Part shown: positions 13,401 to 28,400 of the stretch, in pieces
How the letters are laid out: each line of letters starts with the position of its first letter
Position numbering within the stretch: position 1 is the stretch's first letter
NCBI RefSeq assembly: GCF_036588685.1
Contig: NC_086382.1
Location: 71,273,999-71,337,998 of the forward strand
Direction of reading: 5' to 3'
DNA length: 64,000 nucleotides
Source of the DNA: Mytilus trossulus
Lineage: Eukaryota; Mollusca; Bivalvia; Mytilida; Mytilidae
Made by a program: the position numbers and the translations under genes
The notes under the pieces: model-generated
Database searches by the model: none
The model's input: only the letters and a program-made list of their open reading frames with translations
Told to the model about the DNA's origin: nothing

Positions 13401-16400
13401 ATTAGCTATGTTAGAGGAACAAGCTGAGGAGGAAGAACAAGATATACCAGAAGGTATCCATGACTACCACTTGCATGTTTTGAATAGCATCTATTTAGCA
13501 TTGTAGCACTATAGATTAGTCACTTTCCTTTAGTATGATATCAGGTTTTCTTACCAAATTCCTAAATGACAGTAAAAACGCTTTACCTAAAATATTCGAC
13601 TATCACTTAACAAAGTTCACAACCCACTTAACAAAGTTCACGACCCTATCACTAATATTTATATTGGTTATTTAACACAGAAATAATGTATATATTTGAT
13701 TTATTTTTTTCACTTGAAGTCACAGACATCTGTACATTTACTCAAAGAAATTTTATATTTTGTATAAAGGATATTTGTACATGTTGTATGTATAATTTGA
13801 TTTTTTAGTTAAAAAACCCCTGAGCTCTCCATTAATATTATACATATCTTTGGATAAAATTAGAATATTTGAAGTTGAATTAAAAATCTTTATCTCATAA
13901 ACATAAATACATGTTTTACACACCAACCCTACTCATACATTTTATATCATTGTGCATGGTTAGTGCACTTGAGGATTAATACAGAATCATTATATTGTGT
14001 ATCTGGTTACGGTAGGGAGAAAGGCACTAATCTATTAAAATTTCCTGGTGGTTTGACAGATAGCCTGGACAATTATAGGAAAGAATCACTTAAATCTTAT
14101 ACTTGGCAGAGTGAAAATCAAAAGTGCTTCTAACCCCTCTCCTGTTAATTTATTTCTGAAACCTCAATAAGAAGCTAGAATATTTTTAAAAGATTGCTCT
14201 TGTTTGAAAAGAAATGGCATTTCTAAATTTTTACTGTGGTGTCATTAATATTCGTTGAATACCAATTTTCGTTCATTTCATGGGTACAGGCAAACCACAA
14301 AAATTAAATGTTCAAAGAGTGACAATTTTTTTGTATGCTTGCATGTAGACATCTGCAAAACCACAAAATTAGATATCCATGAACATGCAAGTCTTCCCTT
14401 ATCCTTGAAAATTAATAAATCCACAGTACTTATAGAAACTGAATAAGCAGCCAAATAAATATATATTTAATGTAGAATACATTATGTAAAGTTTTTTTTG
14501 TGAAGATACATTATCATGTAGAAAAGTTTCCTGATTTGAATGCAAGCATGCCAGTATAATAGTCATATATATACATATATTACATAAGCTTATTTATAAC
14601 TTTCACAGGTATAAATCAATATGCATGATTTTAAATTCTTATCACCATAACATCTTGTATAATATTTAAAATATCAATCCTTTTATAACATACACCCCTT
14701 ATTTAATATTTTTGTTATTTACATATAATGGGAATTTACTCTATTAAAGCGATATATTTTGAGATTTCACAAAATGTGTGTCAAAAATGGTAATAGTTTA
14801 AAATCTTTCAATTCCCATCTTTTTCATATAAACAATCATTTCTTATTTCATGGCTGTAATAGAATAGTGAAAACTTTCTGGTTAATTTTTATTCATATTG
14901 AATAATGACTTATTAAACTTTCAACTCTTTTTATTTTGAAATCTTAGCACTTTCATAGTGAGATTTATCAATTCATTTGAACCTCCTATTAAAGTTTAGT
15001 ACCTAGAATAACATGTTCTGTTGCTATATTTAGAAGATGACGAGAAAAAAGATTCTGATGATGGTAAGATCATTATTACCTCCCCTGCTTAAAAATTATC
15101 TCCCTTTGCTTGATATAAGTCCTTTGCTTGTATAACCAACCTTAGCGGCTTTCTACAGCACCCACCATTACACAACTTTTTATAATTTTTAGACCACAAA
15201 ACATGAAAATATGGAGGTCGACTATGGATGATTGTTTAAAACTATTAACATGATTAAAGTGTTCCAAAAATTATGAGCTAGGGTGTTAAAAAATTAATTA
15301 CTATGTTTTTTTTGACAGCAACAAGAATGTTATTAAAATCAAATTTGTAAAGTAAATCAGCTTAAAAATAAAATCAAAAGGTATATTCATTATGCAAGCT
15401 GAAGAATGCTGTCATATTCCGAAAAAAAATCTGAACTGAAATTGCCTAAGCTAAAGAAATGTAAGTGGACTGAATGTATTGAATTAAATAAAAGAAGGCA
15501 GTACTGACGTTCTGTATTATTTTATATACAAAAAGTTAACCCATTCAGACTGTTATATCAACAGACACCTCATGCTTTTATACCCTTTTGTTTATGTTAG
15601 TATCAGCATCTTCTTTCCTACAGCACTATTTTTCTTCACTTTCTTATAATTTATATATTTGCACCTGCATTCCACTTTATATCCACAGTATTTTCTTCAC
15701 TTATATTGTTTGTATATATGCTTTTTATGTTTTTAGTCAGTGTTGATATTATAAATATCAAGATTTATACATTAATTGAAATACATATGATGGTATACTA
15801 TATCCGTGTGATCATATAATATAAATTGATAATTGTAACCATAATATGGACTAAAGAATTGAAGATTATTGTGAACAAACTTCGATTTGATGGATGGGTA
15901 TGCAGTTGCTAGGATGTAACAGTTTGAGAAAATTAATTTCTATCAAAATTCAAATTGATTTGTTGTAAAAGAGAATAATCAATATAAATAAGTTTCCATA
16001 ATGTCCAGGATACAATTGATCTTGTATGTTGAAAGTATTAATTGCCAAAATGTTAAGTTTATCTTGTAAATATATGTCATGTATGTCCAGGTAATTGGTC
16101 TGTAAATTTTTACATTTCTTTTCCAACTGGGAATTTTCCTTAATCCATGAAAATTAATGGTACGGTACCCACGAAAATAAATGAATCCATAGTATGCCCA
16201 AGCTTTTAATTGGAACATGTTTAAAAACATTTCTTAATATCTAGGTAGCTGATTGGTGACCTATGGTAAATTGTAATTTTTAAAACAAATGTTTTTTTAT
16301 GAAATCCAAATGTTTTCTGCTTGAAACAAAATAAGAAAAGGTAGGCATGTGTTTTACTCACTAAGTGAGAAACCTGCAAGATTAGTGCAGATTAAATGTG

Positions 16401-19400
16401 TTCTATGCATTTATGAAATGCATTTTAGGTTTTGGGTATCAAATAGTATATCTTACAAACTGGTCAGTCAAATGATTTCTTTATCTTGGTAAATATCATC
16501 CTCACAGACTTTGATTTATATTGGTATCAATCATGAATCCACTGCACTGAGGATTCTCTATAACATAATTGGATTAGAATAATAAGACCAATTTGATCCT
16601 TTAAATCACAGATGGAACTACAACAGAAGGAGAGACCATTGCAGTCAGTAAAAGTGATGAAAAGAAAGAATCGGATGATGCTGAAAAACCAGAAGGAGAA
16701 AGCGAAAAACCAGAAGGCGAAAGTGACAAATCTGAAGGGGAAGGTGAAGATACAACAAAGCTAGCTGTCTTAACTAACATCAGCTAGTTTTACTTTATAC
16801 TAGATACCTGATAGCTATTTAGTCTATCAACAGCTCTTTTTACTATACATACATCATAGCTACTTAGTCAATCATCAGCTCTTTTTACTTATAACTACAT
16901 ACATCATAGCTACCTAATCAAATTTCAGCTCTTTTACTTATTACTACATACATGATAGCTACCTAGTTAAACATCAACTCTTTTTACTTATAACTACATA
17001 TATCATAGCTACCGAGTCAATCATCAGCACTTTTTACTTATAACTACATACATCATAGCTACCTAGTCAATCATCAACTCTTTTTACTTATAACTACATA
17101 CATGATAGCTACCTAGTCAATCATCATCTCTTTTTACTTATAACTACATACATCATAGCTACCTAGTCAAACATCAACTCTTTTTACTTATAACTACATA
17201 CATGATAGCTACCTAGTCAATCATCAACTCTTTTTACATATAACTACATACATGATAGCTACCTAGTCAATCATCAGCTCTTTTTACTTATAACTACATA
17301 CATGATAGCTACCTAGTCAATCATCAACTCTTTTTACATATAACTACATACATGATAGCTACCTAGTCAATCATCAACTCTTTTTACTAATAACTACATA
17401 TATCATAGCTACCGAGTCAATCATCAACTCTTTTTACATATAACTACATACATGATAGCTACTGAGTCAATCATCAACTCTTTTTACTAATAACTACATA
17501 TATCATAGCTACCGAGTCAATCATCAGCTCTTTTTACTTATAACTACATACATGATAGCTACCTAGTCAATCATCAACTCTTTTTACTTATAACTACATA
17601 CATGATAGCTACCTAGTCAATCATCAACTCTTTTTACTTATAACTACAAACATGATAGCTATCTAGTCAATCATCAACTCTTTTTACTTATAACTACATA
17701 CATGATAGCTACCTAGTCAATCATCAACTCTTTTTACTTATAACTACAAACATGATAGCTACCTAGTCAATCATCAACTCTTTTTACTAATAACTACATA
17801 CATGATAGCTACCTAGTCAATCATCAGCTCTTTTTACTTATAACTACATACATCATAGCTACCTAGTCAAACATCAACTCTTTTTACTTATAACTACATA
17901 CATGATAGCTACCTAGTCAATCATCAACTCTTTTTACTTATAACTACATACATCATAGCTACCTAGTCAATCATCAGCACTTTTTACTTTTAACTACATA
18001 CATGATAGCTACCTAGTCAATCATCAGCTCTTTTTACTTATAACTACATACATCATAGCTATCTAGTCAATCATCAGCACTTTTTACTTATAACTACATA
18101 CATGATAGCTACCTAGTCAATCATCAACTCTTTTTACTTATAACTACATACATCATAGCTATCAAGTTATCATAAACTCTTTTTACTTATAACTACATAC
18201 ATCATAGCTATCAAGGTATCATAAACTCTTTTTACTTATAACTACATACATCATAGCTATCTAGTCAATCATCAGCACTTTTTACTTATAACTACATACA
18301 TGATAGCTACCTAGTCAATCATCAACTCTTTTTACTTATAACTACATACATCATAGCTATCAAGTTATCATAAACTCTTTTTACTTATAACTACATACAT
18401 CATAGCTATCAAGTTATCATAAACTCTTTTTACTTATAACTACATACATGATAGCTACCTAGTCAATCATCAACTCTTTTTACTTATAACTACATACATC
18501 ATAGCTACTGAGTCAATCATCAACTCTTTTTACTTATAACTACATACATCATAGCTATCTAGTCAATCATCAACTCTTTTTACTTATAACTACATACATC
18601 ATAGCTATCTAGTCAATCATCAGCTCTTTTTACTTATAACTACATACATGATAGCTACTGAGTCAATCATCAACTCTTTTTACTTATAACTACATACATC
18701 ATAGCTATCATGTCAAACATCAACTGTTTTTACTTATAACTACATACATCATAGCTATCTAGTCAATCATCAGCTCTTTTTACTTATAACTACATACATG
18801 ATAGCTACCGAGTCAATCATCAGCACTTTTTACTTATAACTACATACATCATAGCTATCGAGTCAATCATCAGCTCTTTTTACTTATAACTACATACATG
18901 ATAGCTACTGAGTCAATCATCAGCTCTTTTTACTTATAACTACATACATCATAGCTACTGAGTCAATCATCAACTCTTTTTACTTATAACTACATACATC
19001 ATAGCTATCAAGTTATCATAAACTCTTTTTACTTATAACTACATACATCATAGCTATCAAGTCAAACATCAACTCTTTTTACTATACATTCATGATAGCT
19101 ACCTAGTCAATCATTAAATCTTTTTACTTTATACCTCAAACATTCATGAACGCTACCTAGTAATCATCAACTCTTTTTACTTTATACCACAAACATGATA
19201 GCTACCTAGTCAATCACTAACTCTTTTTACTTTATTATGATTTTTGATAGCAGAATATTTAGTGAATCATCAGCTAATTAATCTTTATGCGACATACATG
19301 ATCAGCTAGTTTTACTTATTTCAACATACATGACAGCTATCTAGTCAATCATCAACTCTTTGTTATCTTGCCTCATTTCATAAATTTAATAATAGTTTCA

Positions 19401-22400
19401 CTGTTTGGGTTGTTTCCCCTGTTTCAAAATGTTCCAAGTTTTTCATTAAGATCAAGATTTAAGTAGGACAGTAAGTCAAAGACAATTGTTTGTCAGTGTG
19501 TATGTGTTGGAAAGTTTTAGTAGTGAAATTCTATGAAAGATTCTAGTTGTGTATGTGTTTACATCAAGATTTAACCAACTGATATATTCATTTTGGAGTT
19601 TTTCTGTCACATATATCATAAATTATAAATACTATAATGTTGCCCCACTGTAGTAAAGACTAGTTAAGTTTAATTGTTTTGTCCAACTACGAGTTTTATA
19701 GGAAGGATATTGTGTTAGTTTACATGATTTGATAGGAAGAGGAATTCCTTTAGGCACTGGATCACTGGAACAAGATAGGAATTATTAACCCATGCTAAGT
19801 TGTAAGAACTTATTCTAAGAAGTACTGGTCGAACAAAAAGAATGAATACATTGTCAGTGCATTATTCTGGAAAAGAAACAATGTTCTCTGTTCATGCCAT
19901 ATTATTGTCACATCCAACTATGTGTTAGTCATACAGTTAACTTTGGTTATATTTTGCTACAAGGTTCATATCTTTAATTTTCTTCTTTTTATTTTATCCC
20001 AATATTGACATCTGCGTCATTTGATCTTTGTTGGATAGTTGTGATAAGCAATCCTACCACATCTACTTTTTTCTTTCTCAAATATTCAGAATCTGCAAGG
20101 AAATTATTGAACAGAAACAATTGAACTTCATCTATGATTGCTTCAAATTGATTTTTACTAAATACATGCTAGACAGTCTGTCATCTTATTACTTTATACT
20201 AGAAACATTATAAATGTAGTTGGTCAAAAAGACATTTTCTTGGTAATATTAGATGCTAGTCTACAAGTATTTCTCTTGTATTATTGTTCTGACGATACAC
20301 CTTTTATTATGATATATTACTTAGAATTAGTATCAATTTCAATTAATCAAACGTTTTATGATAAAGTATATCTTACTTTTTATTCTTTATGCATATCTTC
20401 TTTAGTCAAATTAGTACAAATCCTTTGTGGTTTGAAGCTTTTTTTCAATGATTTATCTTCAATAGGGCTTCAAAACCATTCAAATATTCAAAACTTTTTG
20501 ACAGTTTATCCTTATTTTTATTAAATAATATATATGCCTTCTGACTAGTATGGCTTATGATTACAGTACACACATGTATGAAGTAATATGTCATAGGCTT
20601 ATCTTACTGTTTAAGCCAGGTCCATATTAAGGTCAGATTTTTTAGAAAAAATGCTTCGAGAGTTTTGTTTGGCTCCTCATTTTCTTAAATATGTTATTTG
20701 ATGAATAATTGCAAAATGCTAAATTTGAGTGAAATAAAGTGTAAGACATTATATAGTACATTTCAGTGTACTCATGTAGTGTCTGATTGCTTTGATGCAA
20801 ATGTTCACTTTGTTTTAGACAAATATACCGTAAGTCAACTAAAGTTATATTTTCAGTTTATTTTTTCAAATACTATCATGTTTAAATCTTTTCTGGCTTG
20901 GTTTTGATTGTTTTATAAATTATATTTATATTACAGCAAATTTATACAGAATTGATTATTTATTGGAATTTAATAACTTTCTGTGGAAAATCTTGAAGTA
21001 ATAATTTTTAAATGATTAAAAAAGACTTTTTTTTACATATTTAAAAACTTTAAACTTTTAATTTTGGCATTCTCTCAAAGAATTAATTATTGAAGCATCT
21101 ATGTTTTTTTTGTGGTCAAAATCTAATTGTGCAGTTTATATTTCAATTCGTAGAATGTAACTTAACATGTCAAAGATTCAGTTTAAAAATGACATGTCAT
21201 TCTAATAGATAAATCTTAAGATACATTTTCATATAACTTTAATCAATTTGAAATGTGAAATTAACATTTAGTTTTCATATGAAACTTATAATTCTGAAAT
21301 GTTTCTATTTCTCTGTTCCTTCAGGTGTTGTCACAGATGATCAGCCAACAGAAACAGATGAGGACAAGAAACCAGAAGAAAGTGAAGGAGGAAAATCATC
21401 TGACGAGAAAACTGGAGAATCAGAACCTGGAGCACCAGCCAAACCAGAGGCTCCAAAAGTACCTGAGGTTGATGGCAACCACCCAGAAGTTATAGCTATG
21501 GTAGAAGAGGCTGTAAAAGAGGCAGAGAAGCAGTCAGTGACCTTGACACCTGAGGTGTATGTAGATATCCTTGACAAAGCCATCAAAGATGTAGAGAAAG
21601 AACAAAGAGACCAGAATGCTGAGGGACCACTGTATGTATACCTTGTATGGCTTGTAATTTATGTCCCTTTTCTTCATACCTGCCAACTGTCACTATTTTC
21701 AGGGGAATTTCCTCAAGAAAGCTATCAAATGTAAATTTTGTAAGTGCAATTTTGTCTACAATTTCAAACAAATCAGTTATTTTTCCATTTCTATAGGCTT
21801 TTAAAAGTATGAAGAAGCCAAAAAAACAACATTAATATATACATTTCAAGGCCCCCTTGAGTTTTTTTTAGAACTATATTAGAGCCATCTTGCATGCAAA
21901 ACCCCCACGGGGATTTTGAAAAGTTGGCAGGTATGTTTCTTGTTTATTTGTAATATAAAAACAATGATATGTGATATGAAACAACCATTTATCAACTGTC
22001 CACATGTTGTGAAGGTTTACAGACACGTACTTCACAATGAACAAAACCTTAACTATATTATTAGCTCCAAAGGCCCTGTTCTTTATACTTTGCACAAATT
22101 TGCTGCAGAAATTTCCTTCTTAGATATATATAAGACTAAAACCCTTAGCAAAGTCGTTTCAAACTTATAAACCTGCAAGAAATTTTTGAAAGACTCTAAA
22201 ATAGATTTATCAAAAGAAAAAGAAATCTATAGACAAAGAAATTTCAAATAGCGGATTTTTTTTTCTTTGTGTCAAAAGTAATGACTAAAACACTTATACT
22301 TTATAATATTTATTCAGGAATGGAGGCTGGATCCTTGATAACTTTCCACGAACCAGGGACCAGTGGACTATGGCTATAGAGAAGAATGTTCTTCCTGATG

Positions 22401-25400
22401 ATGTTGTATGTCTGAAGGATAGTGACAATGGAGAATTCCTACTCAAGAGGTACTACTTAATTAACAAGGAGGAGATTGATGGAAAGATTAAACTGAGGAA
22501 AGATGCTGAGGAGAAAAAGAAAAAACAAGAGGAGGAAGAAAAAAGGTAATAAATCTGCTTAATTGACCTAAGACCTTATACACAAGATAATCATGTAGTG
22601 AATTAGTGATACATGTACAACAGACAACTTTTGAGTTTCGATGCATTTCCGTCAAAAAACTTTGGTTTTAGTGAACATCATTCGTGTGTTTAGGGGAATC
22701 GTCACATCCGTTCCAATGTTGAGGGAGTGGTTGGAAAACTGTAAAGCTATATTGCACTTATTATTCATCAAATTGAATTCTCATAATTGTCTTTCAGCAC
22801 TGCTGTCATTGGTTAATTGTGATTAAGTACATGCAGAACAAATATCAATTTGACAACTCAAAAGTGGTCTATTCAAGCATTTGTTCGCCCAAAATAAATT
22901 TAACTCTAAAACACCAGTTTGTTTAAGAAAATGGGTTTTACATAAAAAATGTAATGGCAACTTTTTTCTGTCTATCCATTTTCTGATATAAAACTTCTGA
23001 AGAAATTCGATTGGAATTAAATTCCTTATTAAATGATATGGTTAGAAATCATACAACATCTGAAATCAAACTTGTATTTTCTGTACATAGTCTTCACTAT
23101 AATATCAATTATAGGAGAAAGTTGGAAGAAGAAAAGAGGGCAGAGGAAGAAGCAGCAAAGAAAGCTGCAGAGGAAGAAAGACTGAGGAAATTAGAGGAAG
23201 GAGAGGAGGAACAAGAAGGCGGTGGAGAGGAAGAGGATGGTAAGGGACAAATATAAGAGTCACATGATTCAAGATGGGTTTTTAAAGGGCACCAATGAAA
23301 TGTTCTTACTAACTTTTCTTGGTCATATCATGATATCTCTTTGTTTTTATTGTGTTTCATTTAAGTTATATTAGAAAAATTGAGTCAGGAAAGAAAGCCA
23401 GATTTTTAGGTTTTAAGAAAGAAGTGTGGATAAATGGGTAAATAGTTGGTGACTTCACAACTGAAAGAAATGTTATTGAGATTGCACATGTATGTTGGTG
23501 ACAGTACTCAGATGAATTTGCTTACTAACTGGAATACGGTTTTGTTTTCAGTGACCTATTTCTAAAAATACCTGTTTTATCAATTAAAAAAAAATTAATA
23601 AAATGTTTTCTATAAATAGATGAAAATGAATCAATTGGTAAGCTGTTCATTTTAAGCTTAATTTATAATCACTCTATTTATAAACATTACTGCACAGTAA
23701 CCATTCAATATGCTTACATTTTATTATATTATATTTTTTATTCACATTTAAGCCTTTAATGTACAGCTGATATACAATTACTTAAGTTTATTTTTCATTG
23801 ATTTTTATGCGAAATATAATGAAAATATGCACAGGTTTGATTTAGTTTTAAATTCGATTGTCAATTGTACAACATGGACATGAGCATAAACAGTGAATTT
23901 CTTGTGTAAATAAAATGCCAATTAATATGAAATATATTACTGGTCCAAAGCTGGAGGTTTTTTTTTTTTTTGGAATGATCAATCTCTGTTTACCTTTAAA
24001 ATATGATGCATTTGATTAAACAGAACAGCATGCCAATATTAATATGTAGCACTGCTTCATACTGTTATATAAGGCTTTACATATTTTCCATTTCACTTTA
24101 TATATGCTTTTACAATGACAAAGTTATCACATGTTAGTAAAAAACAAATTGAAATATTTACAACAGGACTTTTCACAAACCAATTTATTTATCAACAAGA
24201 ATATGCAAATGGAGATGACAATAAAAAACTAAGGAAAATTTTCCCTTGGTTAAAAGAAATTAAAAAACTGCTTCTTTTTATCTCAACATTGTGAGGTATG
24301 TTGACATCAAAATCTTCAATGCAATATCAAGATGTTGAAGTTTAAAACAAAAATCCGATAAAGGATATACTAATGTAGATGTAACATATGCATGATCTCA
24401 CAATATTTTTCCAGTTATTAAACCTGCTTTTTAGAATATTTAGCATTATCCATTCTGCAAGCTTATTATTTTTATTATTTAAGATATACTTGCAATGCTT
24501 TAAATATAATATAACCTTTTACATGTAATACATTAAAAATATTGTTAATGGCATATTATTGAAAAATATTGGATAATATTGTTTTAAATGATAACAAAGA
24601 GTGACGACTTAAAATATTTGATTGATAGATGATGAATGTTAAAACACACACTTTTAAAAATGTTTATCATTTTCATTTGTCATGTTTGTAAAAATTTTGA
24701 CTGCTTGGTGTAAACTTAATATGGGTGCACGGTTTTCATGAAAATTACACAGGTGTATATGTTAAAGAATACCATGTTATCAACATTGAATGCATGTGTC
24801 ACTGCTTAACACTCACCTATGGTACATGTACAATGACAGATTATAACTAACATGTGCTGAGTTCAGAATCATGTAAAAACTATTTCAATGGATTTAAATA
24901 TAGGACTTGTCTGAATAAATATCCAGAAAATATTAGATATATATGACTTGTTTACACTCAATTATATTTTGAATAAAGAAATTAACAACTTATAAATACA
25001 TTTTTGAGTATTTCCCGAAAACAAGTTCTTGCGACCAAGAAATGTAACTTTTTTCACAAAACATATATATAGTAATCGAAATTTTACTGCATGCAATTTC
25101 AAAATACTTCTTTAAATATGATGCATGTTTAAGCATGGTGATTTTATCTGTTCTGGGAAGGTTTTATTGAAACAAAATTCAGTTTTCATTTAGCAATTGA
25201 ATCAGATTTCATAAAGTATTTACATTGTGACAAGGGAGATAACTTCTGCACATGTTAGTTATGATTCTAATGGCTAATTGTTTTAATGCATGATTGATCT
25301 CACTGTGGTTTTATGCATGTTTGTCTAGCAAGTAAAAGTGATGCACCAGCACAGCCAGATGAAGAGGAGGGGGAAGAAAAGGAGGAGGAAAAAGAGGCAG

Positions 25401-28400
25401 AACCTGAAACAAAAGGTCCGTTGATATGACCCTTATACATATAATATTACTCAACTTAATTTTCTGATTTACAACTCTCCCATCTCCCACAAAAGGTCCG
25501 TTGATATTACCCTTATTCATATAATATTACTCAACTTAATGTCCTGATTTACAACCCTCCTACCTCCTTTTATATATGTAACTATTTGTGTTAACATGAA
25601 ACCTAGAAAGGAAAAGGGAATACATTCTCGATGCCTTATTCAATCAATTTGAGATACTCAAAAGAAAACTGGCAACTATGTTAAATAAAGATTATAATTA
25701 AACTTGAGATTTTTATTTTGAATAAAATATTGTGGCATAGAAATCCAGGAATATCAAATCAAAGAACACTTTTTATAACTGGTCAATCTTTGTTAAAATA
25801 TTTTTGTGCTTTTATTCCATAAAAGTTTGTATCAAGCTTATCATTTTCTGGTACTAGGTTGTGTGCATGGGAAATAGGAGATTGTGACCTAACATTGAAT
25901 TTGCACATTGCATGATATGATAATGAAACTCACAGAATAATCATCCACTAGCACTCACAACAAAGTTTTATTTCACTAGAATCATTATAAATACAGTTTA
26001 AAGATTTTGTCAAATTTGTTAGACTAATCATAACATGATAGTGTTGCAATGATTCTATCAAGTTTGATTAAAAACAAACCAATGATGGAAAAGATCACAC
26101 AACACACACACACACACACAAAAGAAATCTTTCTTAAAAATTTGAATAGAAATTTATTGATAATCAGAACAAGGTCTTCACATGATAAGACATTTTTTAT
26201 GAGAAAAAAAATATCTGAAGATAAATAACAATGACCAAATAAGAATTTTTGATTATGAAATTCTTATGATCTTGTTTATTTACTGCCAAAAATATAGCAA
26301 AGAAAATTTACAGAGAGTGCTAGAAGAAAATGGTATTTTATTTTATTGTGTATTTCAGAAGATGAGGAAACCAAAACAGATGCAGAAGAAACCAAAACTG
26401 AGACAACAGAAGGTAAATAATAAGTTGACAAATTTAAGGGTATTTTTGTACTTTTAGTGTTGAGTTATACTATGTTTTTAAACAGTATTTTTATGCCCCC
26501 ATTTATGGGCATTATGCTTTCTGGTCTGTGCTTCCGTTTGACCGTTCGTCCTTCTGTTCGTCCGTTCGTCAGTCCGTTCGTCCATCCAGATTCAGGTTAT
26601 AGTTTTTAGTCAAGATAGTTTTTGATGAAGTTGATGTCCAATCAACTTGAAACTTAGTGTACATGTTTCCTATGACACAATTTTTGTCGAGCCTTCGACT
26701 TTAGTCGAAAAAGCGAGACTAAGCGATCCTTCATTCCCTCGTCGTCGGCAAATTTTTCTTATTTTTCTTATTTCAATGCCAAATTAGAGTTTTTACTCCC
26801 AAATTCACGGTCCACTGAGCATAGCAAATAAAAGTGCGATTTGGGCATCCCTGTACTATGGACACATTTGTGTTAATTATCTGATCATCTTTAAATAAAA
26901 AAAATAAAGAAATACTTAATTCTCCTTGAAAAAAAAGAAGTAAAAAAAAAAAGTTAAACACTGAATTCATTGTTTTGATCCATAAAGTCTTATAGATGAT
27001 AATCAATAAAGACTGATATGTCTGTGGTTGCTTCCATGTCTGTGGTTGCTTCTATTAATTGTTTTTATTCTTTTGCTCCTTTTAGCAGAAGAACCAGTTA
27101 AAGAACCCTCTGTTAGGATTGAGGAAGAGGAGGTTAGTATAGAACAAACATTTGAACTTTTTATTGCTCATTCTGATATCAGGGTTATAAATCATTAAAT
27201 TGTTATTTAATATTCATTCCATGAAATTAGAATGCTATGAGAGGATACTACAATGTAGGAGGAAAGAAATTGTAATCGCAAGTTACATCATGTACATTTT
27301 AATCTTTAATTTTGTTGCAGAAAGCTCGACATAAGGATAGTGATCTGGCGATGGTGGCGGCTACGGCGGTGTAAGCTAACTTCTTAAAAGGTTTATATTT
27401 TAGAAGGTGAAAGACCAGGATGCTTCATACTTTGTATATAGATGCCTCATGTTACAAAGTTTCCGTCAGTCACATGTCCAATGTCCTTGACCTCATTTTC
27501 ATGGTTCAGTGACCACTTGAGAAAAAAGTTAAGAATTTTTGTAATGTTGGTATCTCTCTTATTATAAGTAATAGGATAACTATATTTGGTATGTGCATAC
27601 CTTGCAAGGTCCTCATGCCCGTCAGACAGTTTACACTTGACCTCAACCTCATTTCAAGGATCAGTGAACAAGTTTAAGTTTTGGTGGTCAAGTCCATATC
27701 TCAGATACTATAAGCAATAGGTCTAGGATATTCGGTGTATGGAAGGACTGTAAGGTGTACATGTCCAACTGGCAGGTGTCATCTGACCTTGACCTCATTT
27801 TCATGGTTCAGTGGTTTAAGTTAGATTTTTGTGTTTTGGTCTGTTTTTCTCATACTTTATGCATGAGGTCAACTATATTTGGTGTTTGGAATGATTGTAA
27901 GGTGTACATGTCTAGCGGGCAGATGTCGTCTGACCTTGACCTCATTTTCATGGTTCATTGGTCAAAGTTTAGTTTTTAAGTTTTAGTCTATTTTTCTATT
28001 AATACTTTATGCATTAGGTCAACTATATTTGGTGTATGGAAATGTTTTATGATCTATATGTATGTTACACAGGTTTTATTTGACCTTGACCTTATTTTCA
28101 CTGTCCATTGCTAAGTGTTAAGTGTTTGTGTTTTGGTCTATTTTTCTTAATTTATAAGCAATAAGTCAACTATATTTGTTGTATTGAAGAATTGTTAGCT
28201 GTACATGTCTGCCTGGAATGGTTCATCTGACCTTGACTACATTTTCAAGGTTTATTGATCAATGTTTCGTTTTCTTGGTTAATGTTGAGTTCATGTGACA
28301 GTTGTATTACAGCTTTATATATAGGTCAATCAACATAATATCAAAAGCGAGACATTTCAGCATGTGCACTCTTGTGTATGATATTTTAAAGTTCAAAGCT

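Larger units (their letters stand above)
23620..27132 (+). other. AK9: AK9 exons 21-24: skippable linker exons
   Basis: Candidate exons 23620-23637 (18-nt microexon, DENESI), 25329-25415 (87 nt), 26359-26412 (54 nt) and 27086-27132 (47 nt; switches to phase 0). The first three are symmetric phase 1-1 exons coding acidic, Lys-containing linker. Exon 22's donor (G|GTCCGT) is weak and is tandemly duplicated. Exon 24 has a TAGCAG tandem acceptor. Confidence 0.6.

Noticed and set aside
16795-19345. CRISPR-like direct repeat array
   Set aside because: Units are contiguous with no unique spacers, and the context is a eukaryotic intron.
20028-20907. Three short frames in AK9 intron 17
   Set aside because: AT-rich sequence, no domain, no conserved phase with the AK9 exons.
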